64,000 nucleotides of DNA, taken from assembly GCF_039543205.1 (NCBI RefSeq), contig NZ_BAABJH010000001.1, positions 744,001 through 808,000 on the forward strand, in the 5' to 3' direction. This DNA is from Flaviramulus_B aquimarinus (GTDB lineage Bacteria; Bacteroidota; Bacteroidia; Flavobacteriales; Flavobacteriaceae). Numbering within the stretch: the first letter of the stretch is position 1; each line of letters opens with the position of its first letter. The notes below the pieces were generated by a model that saw only the letters and a list, made by a program, of their open reading frames with translations, ran no database searches and had not been told where the DNA came from. Shown here piece after piece: positions 8,635 to 18,075 of the stretch. Both the position numbers and the translations under genes were made by a program.

Positions 8635-9153
8635 TTTATTCTCTATGTTAAGCTAAACATAGCCTAAAAACTACAAATTTTCAAACTAACTTCCCCCCCT
8701 ATAATTATCTTACTCAAAAGATATCATTGAACCTTTTTATTTGTTATGTATTTTATATATCAAATCGTAAGTATTCATAATTTTTATACACAAAATACGC
8801 AAGTCTAAAACCTTTATAACCCCTTCCATATAAACAAATTAATATAGTTTAATCATTTTTTATATCTTCTCATTAACTGCACATATATGCGTGATGCTAT
8901 GTAATTGCCTACGGCAAGTAAAATTGCGTTTTGCAAACGCTCCTTTTCTACTAATTATATTTCAATGCCCATTGTTAATTGCACCTCGCCAATTTATACT
9001 ATATTTACTCGAGTCTAAAATAACTCCACACGAAACCCTGTATAGCAAATAAGGTGCAATTATGTCTACTCGTGAGGCGCACCTGACTAAGCCATAAACA
9101 GTGCACGTTACTTGCAAACAAAAGAAGAAAATAAAAACGCTTTTAAAATACTA
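8635..9153. other. Convergent non-coding spacer of 519 bp
   Basis: This stretch lies between the 3' ends of apaG and the minus-strand gene at 9154. No credible reading frame was found. The first half is very AT-rich, with a run of seven or so C near 8694-8700. The second half (8905-9115) is richer in G and C and holds the nested inverted repeats listed separately. Confidence 0.7.
8905..9115. repeat. Nested inverted-repeat element, about 200 bp
   Basis: Four levels of dyad symmetry are visible. Hairpin TTGCC-TAC-GGCAA lies at 8905-8917. Hairpin GCGTTT-TGC-AAACGC lies at 8926-8940. A perfect 10-bp inverted repeat TAATTGCACC/GGTGCAATTA lies at 8976-8985 and 9053-9062. An outer pair GCAAGTAA/TTACTTGC lies at 8914-8921 and 9108-9115. 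Inside the 10-bp pair, TATAC (8995-8999) and GTATA (9040-9044) extend the stem. It is unlike the surrounding DNA in composition. It may be a dispersed non-coding repeat, a non-autonomous mobile element or a structured RNA; the sequence alone does not decide. Confidence 0.55.
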
Positions 9154-10146
9154 TCACTCAACCCGTTCAAACCTAAAAATCTTTCCATGCTGCTTCAGAT
9201 GAAAAAATTTACAGTTTGAATAATGTATAAATTCAAATTCTAAATCATAATCGAACGTATCGTCTTCAACAACAAACTTATCATGTATATCAATATGACC
9301 ATAAGGTGAAATACGCTTAAAATAATATACCACATCATGCCCAGTTTTATGTAACTCAAACCAAGCTCCAGCAGCAATACCAGACAACCATTGAGCTTGT
9401 TCATGCAAACCTTCAACAGGTTTTGGTTTTTGAGTACCAATCAAATTCACGTTGTGGTCTTTCAATCTATCTAAAAAACAACGAATATTTTCACTTTTTT
9501 GAGATCCCTTAAATTCTGAAATCATACCTGTTTCTGAAACCTCATAAGGATAATTTTCAGTATCTGCAAGCAACACATTTCCAACTGTACTTGGTGTAAA
9601 CCATTTAGAGCTTTTAAGACACTTCTTTATTTTAGAATCGGTTACCGAAGCAATTAAAGTGTCCGTTACAAATCGTGCACAATTACAAGCTTCTTTTATA
9701 AAAGCTGCATACCTTATAAAATGCTTATTCTGCATGTTGGTAATGTGTGTTCGTGCTTTTTTGTAATTAACCGCATGGCACACCGAAGCCACTAATTTAC
9801 CATCGCCATGTGTTAATTTAGGATGCGTTGCCAAAAACTCTAAAATAGCATCTAAATTGGTTATTGTATTATTTTGTATTTCAGCTTTTAATGGAAAATG
9901 CAATTCGTTATCGGTGTCGCTACCACGAACCCGTCCGTTAGGTTCTGAAGTAATATAGCGTCCAAAATCATGATATTCTAAAACACCAGTGTCTTTATCA
10001 ATCAACACCAAAGCGGCATGACCAGCACGCAAATAATCCTTTTTACCAACACCAATAAATCGTAAATACGGAGAAAACCATTCTTCAGAAACCATGACTA
10101 TAGTATCTGGATACGCCAATGTTAAAATAATACCTGTATTATCCAT
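9154..10146 (-). CDS. Unknown protein, possibly a permuted papain-fold (NlpC/P60-like) enzyme
   Basis: This 330-residue soluble protein has no signal peptide. I believe it belongs to a flavobacterial domain family (possibly DUF6695), but I cannot confirm that. It has a histidine in GHAALVLIDKDTG (about residue 43) and a later cysteine in EACNCARFVTD (about residue 160). A His first and a Cys later in that context resembles the circularly permuted NlpC/P60 or YiiX-like hydrolases, so a cysteine amidase or thioesterase role is possible. That is inference. It follows the NRDE gene after three bases on the same strand, so the two are very likely co-transcribed. Confidence 0.6.
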   Translation of the reverse strand: MDNTGIILTLAYPDTIVMVSEEWFSPYLRFIGVGKKDYLRAGHAALVLIDKDTGVLEYHDFGRYITSEPNGRVRGSDTDNELHFPLKAEIQNNTITNLDAILEFLATHPKLTHGDGKLVASVCHAVNYKKARTHITNMQNKHFIRYAAFIKEACNCARFVTDTLIASVTDSKIKKCLKSSKWFTPSTVGNVLLADTENYPYEVSETGMISEFKGSQKSENIRCFLDRLKDHNVNLIGTQKPKPVEGLHEQAQWLSGIAAGAWFELHKTGHDVVYYFKRISPYGHIDIHDKFVVEDDTFDYDLEFEFIHYSNCKFFHLKQHGKIFRFERVE

Positions 10147-10149
10147 TGA

Positions 10150-10860
10150 CTATTTCTGAAGATTAAACACTTGATCTATAACGGTGTTGTTTTCAAGATT
10201 TTCATAACGCATATTTACAACTCCAGAGCGTTTTTCAACTTGAGTAATACTAGTGGTCTTTACAAAACCACGATCCATCACAACACCATAGTCATCATTA
10301 TCATGACCTGCTACTTTATGAAAATGCAATAGTGTCTCTGCATTTAATTCATTATCAATTCTAAAAACAGCAAACCAAAGCAATCGTTCCTGTTTCATAT
10401 TCTCATCATACAAGGTTGTAGATGACCAAATTTTAGGTTTTAAAGGCAATTGTCTAAAATGTTTCTCTCTACCATCCCATACCAATTCATAAAATCTTAA
10501 AGTAGCGTTCCAGTCTACAATAACCATAGTAAATGGTTCAACACCTTCGAGTTTATAACTCTCAACAGTATTTAAAACATTTTTAGCTACCATAAAATCT
10601 TTAGCCACAATGCCTCGACTCTTGCTATAACTTGACTTTCGTTCATGTTTTAAAAATCCGCCGTTTAACACACAAACAACTCGATTTTTTTCACTAACAC
10701 CAATCCAGGTACCTCCCTTTTTATCTTTGGGAAACAATAATTTAGTATTGTTAATAGTATAAAAATCGGGCTCTAGCGACACTCTTTCTGGTGCTTCATC
10801 TCTATTTGAGGTTAACACAAAATCACGATTCTTTTTAAGAATAAGGGTTACTGTACACAT
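10150..10860 (-). CDS. NRDE (TANGO2-like) family protein
   Basis: This 236-residue protein begins MCTVTLI and carries the signature TSNRDEAPER near residues 17-26, which defines the NRDE/TANGO2 family. The penultimate Cys2 would become N-terminal after methionine removal, as in Ntn-hydrolases. Eukaryotic relatives (TANGO2/HRG-9) have been linked to heme movement and lipid metabolism; the bacterial role is not established. It is the first gene of a two-gene minus-strand unit with the papain-like gene at 9154-10146. No exact -7 element was found upstream. Confidence 0.88.
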   Translation of the reverse strand: MCTVTLILKKNRDFVLTSNRDEAPERVSLEPDFYTINNTKLLFPKDKKGGTWIGVSEKNRVVCVLNGGFLKHERKSSYSKSRGIVAKDFMVAKNVLNTVESYKLEGVEPFTMVIVDWNATLRFYELVWDGREKHFRQLPLKPKIWSSTTLYDENMKQERLLWFAVFRIDNELNAETLLHFHKVAGHDNDDYGVVMDRGFVKTTSITQVEKRSGVVNMRYENLENNTVIDQVFNLQK

Positions 10861-10961
10861 AAAAAATGTAGTCTATAAACGGATTGACAACTTACAAAAA
10901 ATAAATAAAATTTAATACACTTTTAAGACCCTCTTAATTCAAATTATCATTTAATAATTCG

Positions 10962-10969
10962 TAAATTTG
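10962..10969 (+). promoter_or_regulatory. -7 promoter element of pruA
   Basis: TAAATTTG matches TAnnTTTG exactly, 42 bases before the pruA ATG. No TTG is seen at the expected -33 position. Confidence 0.55.
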
Positions 10970-11011
10970 TACCACATTTACTGAAAATTCAATAACGAAA
11001 AATCAAAAATC

Positions 11012-12640
11012 ATGGGAAAAGGCTTTTTTAGTGTACCAATCGCTGTTAACGAACCTGTAAAATCTTATGCACCTGGATCACCAGAACGTCATGCAGTACT
11101 TAAGACTTATAAGGATATGTTTAATAGTAAAATTGATGTGCCTTTATATATCAACGGTGAAGATGTTAAAACTGGAAACACCAGAACCATGTCGCCACCA
11201 CATGACCATCAACATATTGTTGGTTCGTATCACTTAGCAGAACAATCTCATATTGATGATGCTATTTCTACAGCTTTAGAAGCTAGAAAAACCTGGTCTC
11301 AAATACCTTGGGAACAACGCGCAGGAATCTTTTTAAAAGCTGCAGAACTCATTGCTGGTCCTTATCGTGCCAAGATTAATGCTGCAACCATGATTGCGCA
11401 ATCTAAAACCATTCATCAAGCTGAAATTGATGCAGCTTGTGAGTTTATAGATTTCTTGCGTTTTAATGTGCAGTTTATGACAGATATTTATACAGAGCAA
11501 CCAGAAAGCACAAGCGATGCATGGAACCGTATTGAATACCGTCCATTAGAAGGCTTTACCTATGCCGTAACACCGTTTAATTTTACGGCTATTGCTGGAA
11601 ATCTACCAGCATGTATGGCTTTAATGGGTAATGTTGTGGTTTGGAAACCTAGTGATAGCCAAGTCTATTCTGCTAAAGTCATTATGGATGTCTTTGAAGA
11701 AGCTGGTGTTCCTCCTGGAGTTATTAACGTTGTTTTTGGCGACCCGGTTATGATTACCAATACCGTAATGGCAAGTCCTGATTTTTCAGGACTACACTTT
11801 ACAGGTTCAACTTTTATCTTTAAAGAACTTTGGAAACAAATAGGAAACAACATCCATAACTATAAAACCTACCCAAGAATTGTGGGAGAAACTGGCGGTA
11901 AAGATTTCATTGTAGCCCATAAATCGGCTAACGCAAAGCAAGTCGCAACAGCTATTGTTCGAGGTGCTTTTGAGTTTCAAGGTCAAAAATGTAGTGCAGC
12001 ATCCAGAGCTTATATTCCAAAAAGCCTTTGGGCTGATGTAAAAAAATACGTTATTGAGGATGTGAAGTCATTTAAAATGGGTTCGCCAGAAGATATGAGC
12101 AATTTTATTACAGCGGTAATCCATGAAGGTTCTTTTGATAAACTAGCAAAATATATTGACGGTGCTAAAAATGATGCTGATGCAAACATTATAGTTGGTG
12201 GTAACTACGATAAAAGTAAAGGTTACTTTATAGAACCTACAGTTATTGTAGCTCAAGACCCAAAATATACAACGATGTGTACTGAACTTTTTGGTCCAGT
12301 AATCACTATTTATGTTTATGAGGATGACGCTTACGCTGAAACTTTAAAATTGGTGGATGATACTAGCGAATATGGACTAACAGGTGCTATACTATCTAAA
12401 GACAGATATGCGGTAACGCAAGCAACAGAAGCATTACAAAACGCAGCTGGAAACTTTTATATTAACGATAAACCAACTGGCGCTGTGGTAGGTCAACAAC
12501 CATTTGGTGGCGCTAGAGCATCAGGAACTAACGATAAAGCTGGTAGTGCTCAAAACTTATTACGTTGGGTATCTCCTAGAATGATTAAAGAAACGTTTGT
12601 AACACCTACGGATTATAGATATCCTTTTTTAGGAGAGTAA
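11012..12640 (+). CDS. pruA: L-glutamate gamma-semialdehyde (1-pyrroline-5-carboxylate) dehydrogenase
   Basis: The enzyme oxidises glutamate semialdehyde to glutamate with NAD+, the second step of proline breakdown. The 542-residue length fits the stand-alone P5CDH type used by Bacteroidota and eukaryotes, as opposed to the fused PutA. The general base Glu293 lies in VGETGGKDF and the catalytic Cys327 in FQGQKCSAASR. The C-terminal NDKPTGAVVGQQPFGGARASGT is characteristic. It is monocistronic, with a promoter match at 10962-10969 and a strong terminator at 12695-12733. Proline dehydrogenase (putA-like) is not in the window. Confidence 0.96.
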   Translation: MGKGFFSVPIAVNEPVKSYAPGSPERHAVLKTYKDMFNSKIDVPLYINGEDVKTGNTRTMSPPHDHQHIVGSYHLAEQSHIDDAISTALEARKTWSQIPWEQRAGIFLKAAELIAGPYRAKINAATMIAQSKTIHQAEIDAACEFIDFLRFNVQFMTDIYTEQPESTSDAWNRIEYRPLEGFTYAVTPFNFTAIAGNLPACMALMGNVVVWKPSDSQVYSAKVIMDVFEEAGVPPGVINVVFGDPVMITNTVMASPDFSGLHFTGSTFIFKELWKQIGNNIHNYKTYPRIVGETGGKDFIVAHKSANAKQVATAIVRGAFEFQGQKCSAASRAYIPKSLWADVKKYVIEDVKSFKMGSPEDMSNFITAVIHEGSFDKLAKYIDGAKNDADANIIVGGNYDKSKGYFIEPTVIVAQDPKYTTMCTELFGPVITIYVYEDDAYAETLKLVDDTSEYGLTGAILSKDRYAVTQATEALQNAAGNFYINDKPTGAVVGQQPFGGARASGTNDKAGSAQNLLRWVSPRMIKETFVTPTDYRYPFLGE

Positions 12641-12694
12641 AACAATTTCCTGTAAAAACAGGAGTCTCGTAATCGGGAAGCCAAATCATATTAC

Positions 12695-12733
12695 TATAAA
12701 GAGACCATCTTAAAAAAAGATGGTCTCTTTATA
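12695..12733 (+). terminator. Intrinsic terminator of pruA
   Basis: A 17-bp perfect stem lies at 12695-12711 and 12717-12733, with core AGAGACCATCTT/AAGATGGTCTCT and an A-rich loop. The right arm ends in CTCTTTATA. A smaller hairpin (TCCTGT/ACAGGA, 12648-12663) lies just after the stop codon. Confidence 0.85.
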
Positions 12734-12878
12734 CTTTATTATAATAATAATCGAAAATAAACTACATAAAATTTTCAAAAAAGACCGAAAACTAATTGTT
12801 AAATTCCAACCACCAAAGAAAAGTTTTTTTTGCCTCTTTTTAAAGTATTAAAAGTAACTTCAAACTAAATTAACACAA

Positions 12879-15800
12879 CTATTCGATAATTATTTTTTTG
12901 CTTAACTCTCCGTTTTCTGTATTAATATCTAAAATATAAATACCAGTTTTTAAATTGAGTTTAATGGATTCATCTTTTGACGATTTTAACTTAAATTCAT
13001 TTATATTTTGCCCTAAAATATTATAAATACTAATATTAGAGATAAATACGTTGTTCTTGTTAAGCACCTTCAATTCAGAGGATTTTGTATCATAATAAAC
13101 CCTAATACCATTAATAATATTATCGATTTCATCAACTTCTAATAATGTGCTACTAAAAACGAGTTGAAATCTATCATTATACTCTCCAGGTTCTAAAAAT
13201 ATATCAAAGGATTTATTATTAATTTCAAAGGTTTCATTTGTAGTTTTATCATTAATAAACAACAACATACTATCATCAATATTTTCCAATTCATCAACTT
13301 TAATACTAGCTATTCCAGCTTCTTTAACAATTAATCCTAAAGAGAATTCTTGATTTTCATCAAATTTATCAACCCCTTGAATTACAAATTTATTATCATT
13401 AAAAGTCCAATACATATCTTCCTCACCGATATCGGCCATAAAAGCATCATACCCCATATCAAAATCGGTAGATGCATTTACATCTGCGCCAATAACTATT
13501 TGCCTATGGTAACCTAACGGAGAATCGTACATAAGTTTAATCCTTTGCATAGTATCATTATTATTTGCTGCTGATGTCTTACTTTCTTTACCGCCGCCAG
13601 ATTTTAGAAACATTGATGAGGATCCATCTTCGCTAGCAATAACACGTTGGCTATTTTTAAATACAATATCTCCACCATCAACTGTTAATAATAGTGTAGC
13701 ATTATCATTATCAAAACCATCTAAAGCTGTTGACACAAAGAAACCTTGATTAACTGGAATATATTGCCCCGGAACTTTGGTTCCTGAAGATAAATCATCA
13801 TTAATTCTAGCATCGTTTGATATGGCTACTGCACCACCTGTTAAGTTACGTGTAGCATAGCCTCCAACATAATTCACAAGAGCATGTGAGTTTTCTTCAC
13901 CAAAATGATCCCAAAAATATAAGGCGCCATTAAAAATAGTTCCGGTAGCATTGTTTCCTCCGTCTGCAATACTCATATTATCTAGTATAAACTCCGTAGC
14001 ATCCATAGCTGATGGATACGGATTTCCAATAAGCCTTTCAACCTCACCAGAAGTTTTGTCCAATTCTAAAGTAATATCACCGTTATTTGGTAAGCCTACA
14101 AATACATAATTTTGATCTGCTGAAATTGACACCGCTCCCGATGTTCCTTTCATAGTATATCCTTCACCTGGGAGTAAAGATGATGTTTCATCTATCTTAC
14201 CCCAAGCATTATAATCATCAGCTGCACCATAAAATTTATACAACCAAGCTGTACTGATGGTTCTTGCAAAACCTGGAGGAGGTGCTATACCACTTCCATC
14301 TGGAGAAGTACTGTATAAAAGACTTTGATACAATCCAGAGACCGTTCCATCATTCAAAACGTCCTCAATAGCATAATTTGAATTTGTATTGGAAACACCT
14401 GTACCTCTTGTTGCTGTATTGCCGCCCATAGGTCCCACTGATGATGACCAGTAATTATAATTAAATCCGTTAGCGGTACCTTGTTGATCTCTTTCAATAT
14501 AACCACCACTATCGGCATCAATAATACTGCCTTCATACTGTAACAATTGTGATTCTCCTACTAAATCTATAACACCATCTAATTCTAAATAATGTGATAT
14601 GGTTAGGCCTTGTCCAGAATTTGTTTCGTCTTGCGCATCAAGTGGATCTGCAATAGTTAATGTTCCTGTTGTTTGTATGAGTCCTAAAAGAGCGAGATTT
14701 CTATCACCAGAAGAAATATCATGTTCAACTTGTACAATATTCCAATCCACTATAGTTGAACCATCTAAGCTTAACGAATTTGGTATAACTTGATCGGCAT
14801 TATTACTCCAAGTTGAAGCAGTGTCCCACGCGCCACTATTGGCTGAAATATAAGGCAATGGTGCTGTTTGAGAATCGAGTAGTTCTTTATCTTTATCTAA
14901 ATAATTTAATCTTAAAAAGAAGCGTTCATCAGTTAAACCTTCTGTCGTTGAACCATAAAAAGAATTAAAATCATAATACACCCTTAAATTGCTCCAGGGT
15001 ATACTTGAAATTTCATTGCTTGATGCTGCTTGTGGTAATATTTTACCACTTGTATAATCTGTACCACTAACATCAAATCGTTCTAATTCTTGATTCATAA
15101 CATAACGGACCTGATCTTGTGTAAGTTCAATATCCCAAACATAAATCTCATCAAGTTCTCCTAATATGGGGTTTGTAACATTCCCTTTATCAATATAAAG
15201 TGCTCCTACTGAGTAATTATTAGAATTAGGTGATGGATGTACAACATCTTGTACAGATTTATCTAAAACGCCATCCACATACATCAACAGCGTTCCGCTA
15301 TCATATATATAAGCTGTATGGTGCCACAAACCATCATCTAAATCTATATTAGAAGTAAACTTGGGCGTTGTATCATCATCAATATAAACTTCAACGTTTC
15401 CTGAACTATTTAATCGAATTTGTAATTTTTCTCCTTTTGCCATAACGGTTCTGTCACTGGCATTTGCTGCACATTTAATCCATGCTGAAATTGAAAAATT
15501 ATCTGTATTTAAATTCAAGCTGTATTCACCAACCATATAATCTCCAGAGGCAAAACTAACGGAATGGCTTTCAGCTAGATTAGAAACCTTTCCAAAGGTA
15601 AAAAATTTAGTGCCGTCAAAATCATACCATGTTTGTAATGTTACTCCAGCATCTAATGACCTTAATGGAATAACATCAATGATATCGGCATTAGCAAAAT
15701 TTGCATTATCTGCAACTATTAAGGCATACTCTTCAGTAGACAGCTTTGAAAAACCACTAAATGCAGCGGATGGAATGGTAATATAAACCGTTTCTACATC

Positions 15801-17765
15801 GCCATTTACATGGTCATTTGTTTCTACTATTTTCCATTTTCTATCAATACGTGTCAATGATGTTGTGACACCAGTTGCTACTGTAACCGTATTTGTACTT
15901 GTGCCGGAAAAAGCAGCATTATTGTTTCCCCATACCAAAAAATCGCCGTCTTTTTCAAACTCATTTGTATTAGAGCTATTAGTTGTATACACACCGCCTA
16001 GTCCTATAGAAACCTCATTAACTAAATTTAATGTTTTTGATTGTTTTTGATTTAAATCTGAAATGGAGTCTCTTCCTATTCCAGCAACATGATAATTATA
16101 TCCAGAATTTGCAGTAATATCCCAAACGATATCATCAAATGAATTGATATAATTTTTCTGAGCCTCAGTTGAAGTCCCTAAAGTGATACCATATTTTATA
16201 GCTAAATACGATTCAATTTTTTGACGATCTGCATCTGGTACACGTTCGGCAAATGTAAATATTTCAGCTACACGTCCATTTAAACTTCCTTGTACATCAA
16301 AGTTTCTACCAATCCAATATTCTGTACCTAATACGGTAGGTGGACCAGGAGATCCAACATTAGCAAACGAAACATCACTAACATTAGATGTTGTTAATAC
16401 AGATGAATTATATAAAATATCCTGACCTGTTGGTGATGAAGCTGTATTATTACGAACATTTATAATACCTGCTGTAGAATAGGTGGAACTAATTTCTGCT
16501 TCACCATTATAACTTCCACCTCCAGGAATATCTTGGTTATATGATAACGTTTCATTAGTAAATTCTGATGAATAATTACCAAAACCGACGCCTGTCATAT
16601 CACCAGCACTTCCTGAATCTATTCCTGCAAAAATGGTGTTTCTAGCAGATGCACTCGTCATAGTGGCATCGGGTACCATAACTATAAAAATATCTTGACT
16701 ATAAAAACCATTTGAAGTATTCTCTAAATATTGTTCTACAGTTGCACCATCATTTTCAAACTTGATAACTGGATTGAAATTAATATTATCTTCATCAACA
16801 TTGCTATATGTTGGTTGTTTTGCTGAAATCGCTTGGGTAGCATCTTTATCATTAGACCCTAAATCTTGCCATTCAGAAACCTTACCGCCGCTTTCTACAA
16901 TACCTCTTGTGGATTTTAACCACAATCTAAAATCGGCTGTAATACCTCCAGGGCCTGGAATGTTTTCGTTAAACATTTCTGCTTCAACCGTAAAAGTAAA
17001 TGTTGTATTATCAGTATTACTAATGCTAATGACTGAAGATTGCGTTCCTGTACCTGCTACAGGTGCTGTAAATGTTACATCTATTACAATATAAAAATAT
17101 GGATCTAATCCTAACCAAGGAATGGGGTATGGCGATGATACTGCAAAATCAGAATTTGTACTTGCTAAGGCCGTGATATCTAAATCGCAACTACCAATAT
17201 TGGCGACGACATAAGTTCTTGTAACTGAAGCTCCTTCATCGACAACTCCAAAATAGGTGTTATTGTCATCAGATGTTGTTGTATCACCATGAAAAATATC
17301 GCCATTAGGAAAACTTGCACCAAAAACATATATTTCTGGGGAGGCATTAACCTGTAGTGTAAACGTAAAATCGGCTTGATTTCTTAGTTCAATAGTTACC
17401 GTAGTACTTGCTGTAGTACAACTTCCGCTAATGTTTGACACTTCAAACTCTGAGTATTTTTTCCAATTTTGACAGCCTTGAGATCGTACATCTCTCCCAA
17501 GATTGTTATAACCGTTCAATGAAAAGTCTGTAGTATTACTAATACTTACACCATCAACTCTAAGTCTAGTACACCCACTTGAGGTATTTGTTATACTAAA
17601 ATCCAAAGCACTACCGGCATTAATTGTTACGGTTGATCCATCAGTAACAATAGCTCCACCAATTATTTCTACTTGTATGACTTGTGAATTAGCAAAAAAA
17701 CTTATTAATAAAAAAAACAAGCAAATTTTAATTTGCAAAAAATTAATAGGTATAGAATTTCTCAT
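12879..17765 (-). CDS. Giant secreted protein with choice-of-anchor, LamG-like and T9SS type A sorting domains
   Basis: This 1628-residue protein has a signal peptide (residues 1-27, ending FFANSQ). A choice-of-anchor-D-like beta domain follows at about 143-265. Next is the LWLK...WQDLG region with AERVPDADRQKIESYLAIKYG (about 278-530), typical of flavobacterial surface proteins (DUF8202-like). A LamG/concanavalin-like domain lies at about 730-885 (FSISAWIKC, DGLWHHTAYIYD, LDEIYVWDIEL). A long repeat-like beta region comes after it. The end (about 1555-1628) is a T9SS type A sorting domain, with ISIYNILGQ and KTGIYILDI before a lysine-rich tail. It should be exported by the T9SS and held at the surface or released. 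No enzyme motif was seen, so adhesion or glycan binding is plausible. It stands alone. Confidence 0.88.
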   Translation of the reverse strand: MRNSIPINFLQIKICLFFLLISFFANSQVIQVEIIGGAIVTDGSTVTINAGSALDFSITNTSSGCTRLRVDGVSISNTTDFSLNGYNNLGRDVRSQGCQNWKKYSEFEVSNISGSCTTASTTVTIELRNQADFTFTLQVNASPEIYVFGASFPNGDIFHGDTTTSDDNNTYFGVVDEGASVTRTYVVANIGSCDLDITALASTNSDFAVSSPYPIPWLGLDPYFYIVIDVTFTAPVAGTGTQSSVISISNTDNTTFTFTVEAEMFNENIPGPGGITADFRLWLKSTRGIVESGGKVSEWQDLGSNDKDATQAISAKQPTYSNVDEDNINFNPVIKFENDGATVEQYLENTSNGFYSQDIFIVMVPDATMTSASARNTIFAGIDSGSAGDMTGVGFGNYSSEFTNETLSYNQDIPGGGSYNGEAEISSTYSTAGIINVRNNTASSPTGQDILYNSSVLTTSNVSDVSFANVGSPGPPTVLGTEYWIGRNFDVQGSLNGRVAEIFTFAERVPDADRQKIESYLAIKYGITLGTSTEAQKNYINSFDDIVWDITANSGYNYHVAGIGRDSISDLNQKQSKTLNLVNEVSIGLGGVYTTNSSNTNEFEKDGDFLVWGNNNAAFSGTSTNTVTVATGVTTSLTRIDRKWKIVETNDHVNGDVETVYITIPSAAFSGFSKLSTEEYALIVADNANFANADIIDVIPLRSLDAGVTLQTWYDFDGTKFFTFGKVSNLAESHSVSFASGDYMVGEYSLNLNTDNFSISAWIKCAANASDRTVMAKGEKLQIRLNSSGNVEVYIDDDTTPKFTSNIDLDDGLWHHTAYIYDSGTLLMYVDGVLDKSVQDVVHPSPNSNNYSVGALYIDKGNVTNPILGELDEIYVWDIELTQDQVRYVMNQELERFDVSGTDYTSGKILPQAASSNEISSIPWSNLRVYYDFNSFYGSTTEGLTDERFFLRLNYLDKDKELLDSQTAPLPYISANSGAWDTASTWSNNADQVIPNSLSLDGSTIVDWNIVQVEHDISSGDRNLALLGLIQTTGTLTIADPLDAQDETNSGQGLTISHYLELDGVIDLVGESQLLQYEGSIIDADSGGYIERDQQGTANGFNYNYWSSSVGPMGGNTATRGTGVSNTNSNYAIEDVLNDGTVSGLYQSLLYSTSPDGSGIAPPPGFARTISTAWLYKFYGAADDYNAWGKIDETSSLLPGEGYTMKGTSGAVSISADQNYVFVGLPNNGDITLELDKTSGEVERLIGNPYPSAMDATEFILDNMSIADGGNNATGTIFNGALYFWDHFGEENSHALVNYVGGYATRNLTGGAVAISNDARINDDLSSGTKVPGQYIPVNQGFFVSTALDGFDNDNATLLLTVDGGDIVFKNSQRVIASEDGSSSMFLKSGGGKESKTSAANNNDTMQRIKLMYDSPLGYHRQIVIGADVNASTDFDMGYDAFMADIGEEDMYWTFNDNKFVIQGVDKFDENQEFSLGLIVKEAGIASIKVDELENIDDSMLLFINDKTTNETFEINNKSFDIFLEPGEYNDRFQLVFSSTLLEVDEIDNIINGIRVYYDTKSSELKVLNKNNVFISNISIYNILGQNINEFKLKSSKDESIKLNLKTGIYILDINTENGELSKKIIIE

Positions 17766-18075
17766 CTAAATTTAATTTAGGGCGTTAATTTAAGTTGAGA
17801 GACTAACAATTTTATTAAAATCGCTATGCAATGATAAAAAAAATATCGACATAATGCAATTTAACATCGATGAAATGCATTTTTATCAAACAATAAGTAA
17901 GTTTATACTTTCTTAAAAACTATAATGAAAGATATATACTACTTATATAAATTTGTATATGTCAAGACAGTTATTAATTAGCACAAAAAATATTTTCAAC
18001 TTAAAATATGTAATAAATATTACTAACTTTAATCTTTTTTAAAACGGCATGTTTTTTGTTGTTTAAATTTTGCTA
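17766..18075. other. Divergent non-coding spacer of 310 bp
   Basis: This AT-rich stretch lies between the divergent starts of the giant T9SS cargo gene and the TPR gene. It must contain both promoters, but no exact TAnnTTTG match was seen on either strand at a sensible distance. A dyad and direct repeats at 17826-17879 are listed separately. Confidence 0.6.
17826..17879. promoter_or_regulatory. Possible operator: ATGCAAT direct repeats and CATCGATG-centred dyad
   Basis: ATGCAAT occurs at 17826-17832 and again at 17854-17860. The second copy opens an imperfect dyad at 17855-17879: TGCA and ATTT on the left, the palindrome CATCGATG (17865-17872) in the centre, AAATGCA on the right. It lies 60-115 bp upstream of the T9SS cargo start. 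A regulator-binding role is inference only. Confidence 0.35.

Noticed and set aside
8643..8662. Terminator after apaG
   Set aside because: The stem CTATGTT/AACATAG is real but no T-run follows, so it was not called as an intrinsic terminator.
8905..9115. Integron attC site
   Set aside because: The nested dyads look similar in shape, but the end boxes do not match RYYYAAC/GTTRRRY, there is no cassette gene beside it and no integrase in the window.
14599..17094. Several plus-strand frames of 60-110 codons inside the giant T9SS gene
   Set aside because: They are antisense shadows with low-complexity Ser/Thr/Pro content and no start context.
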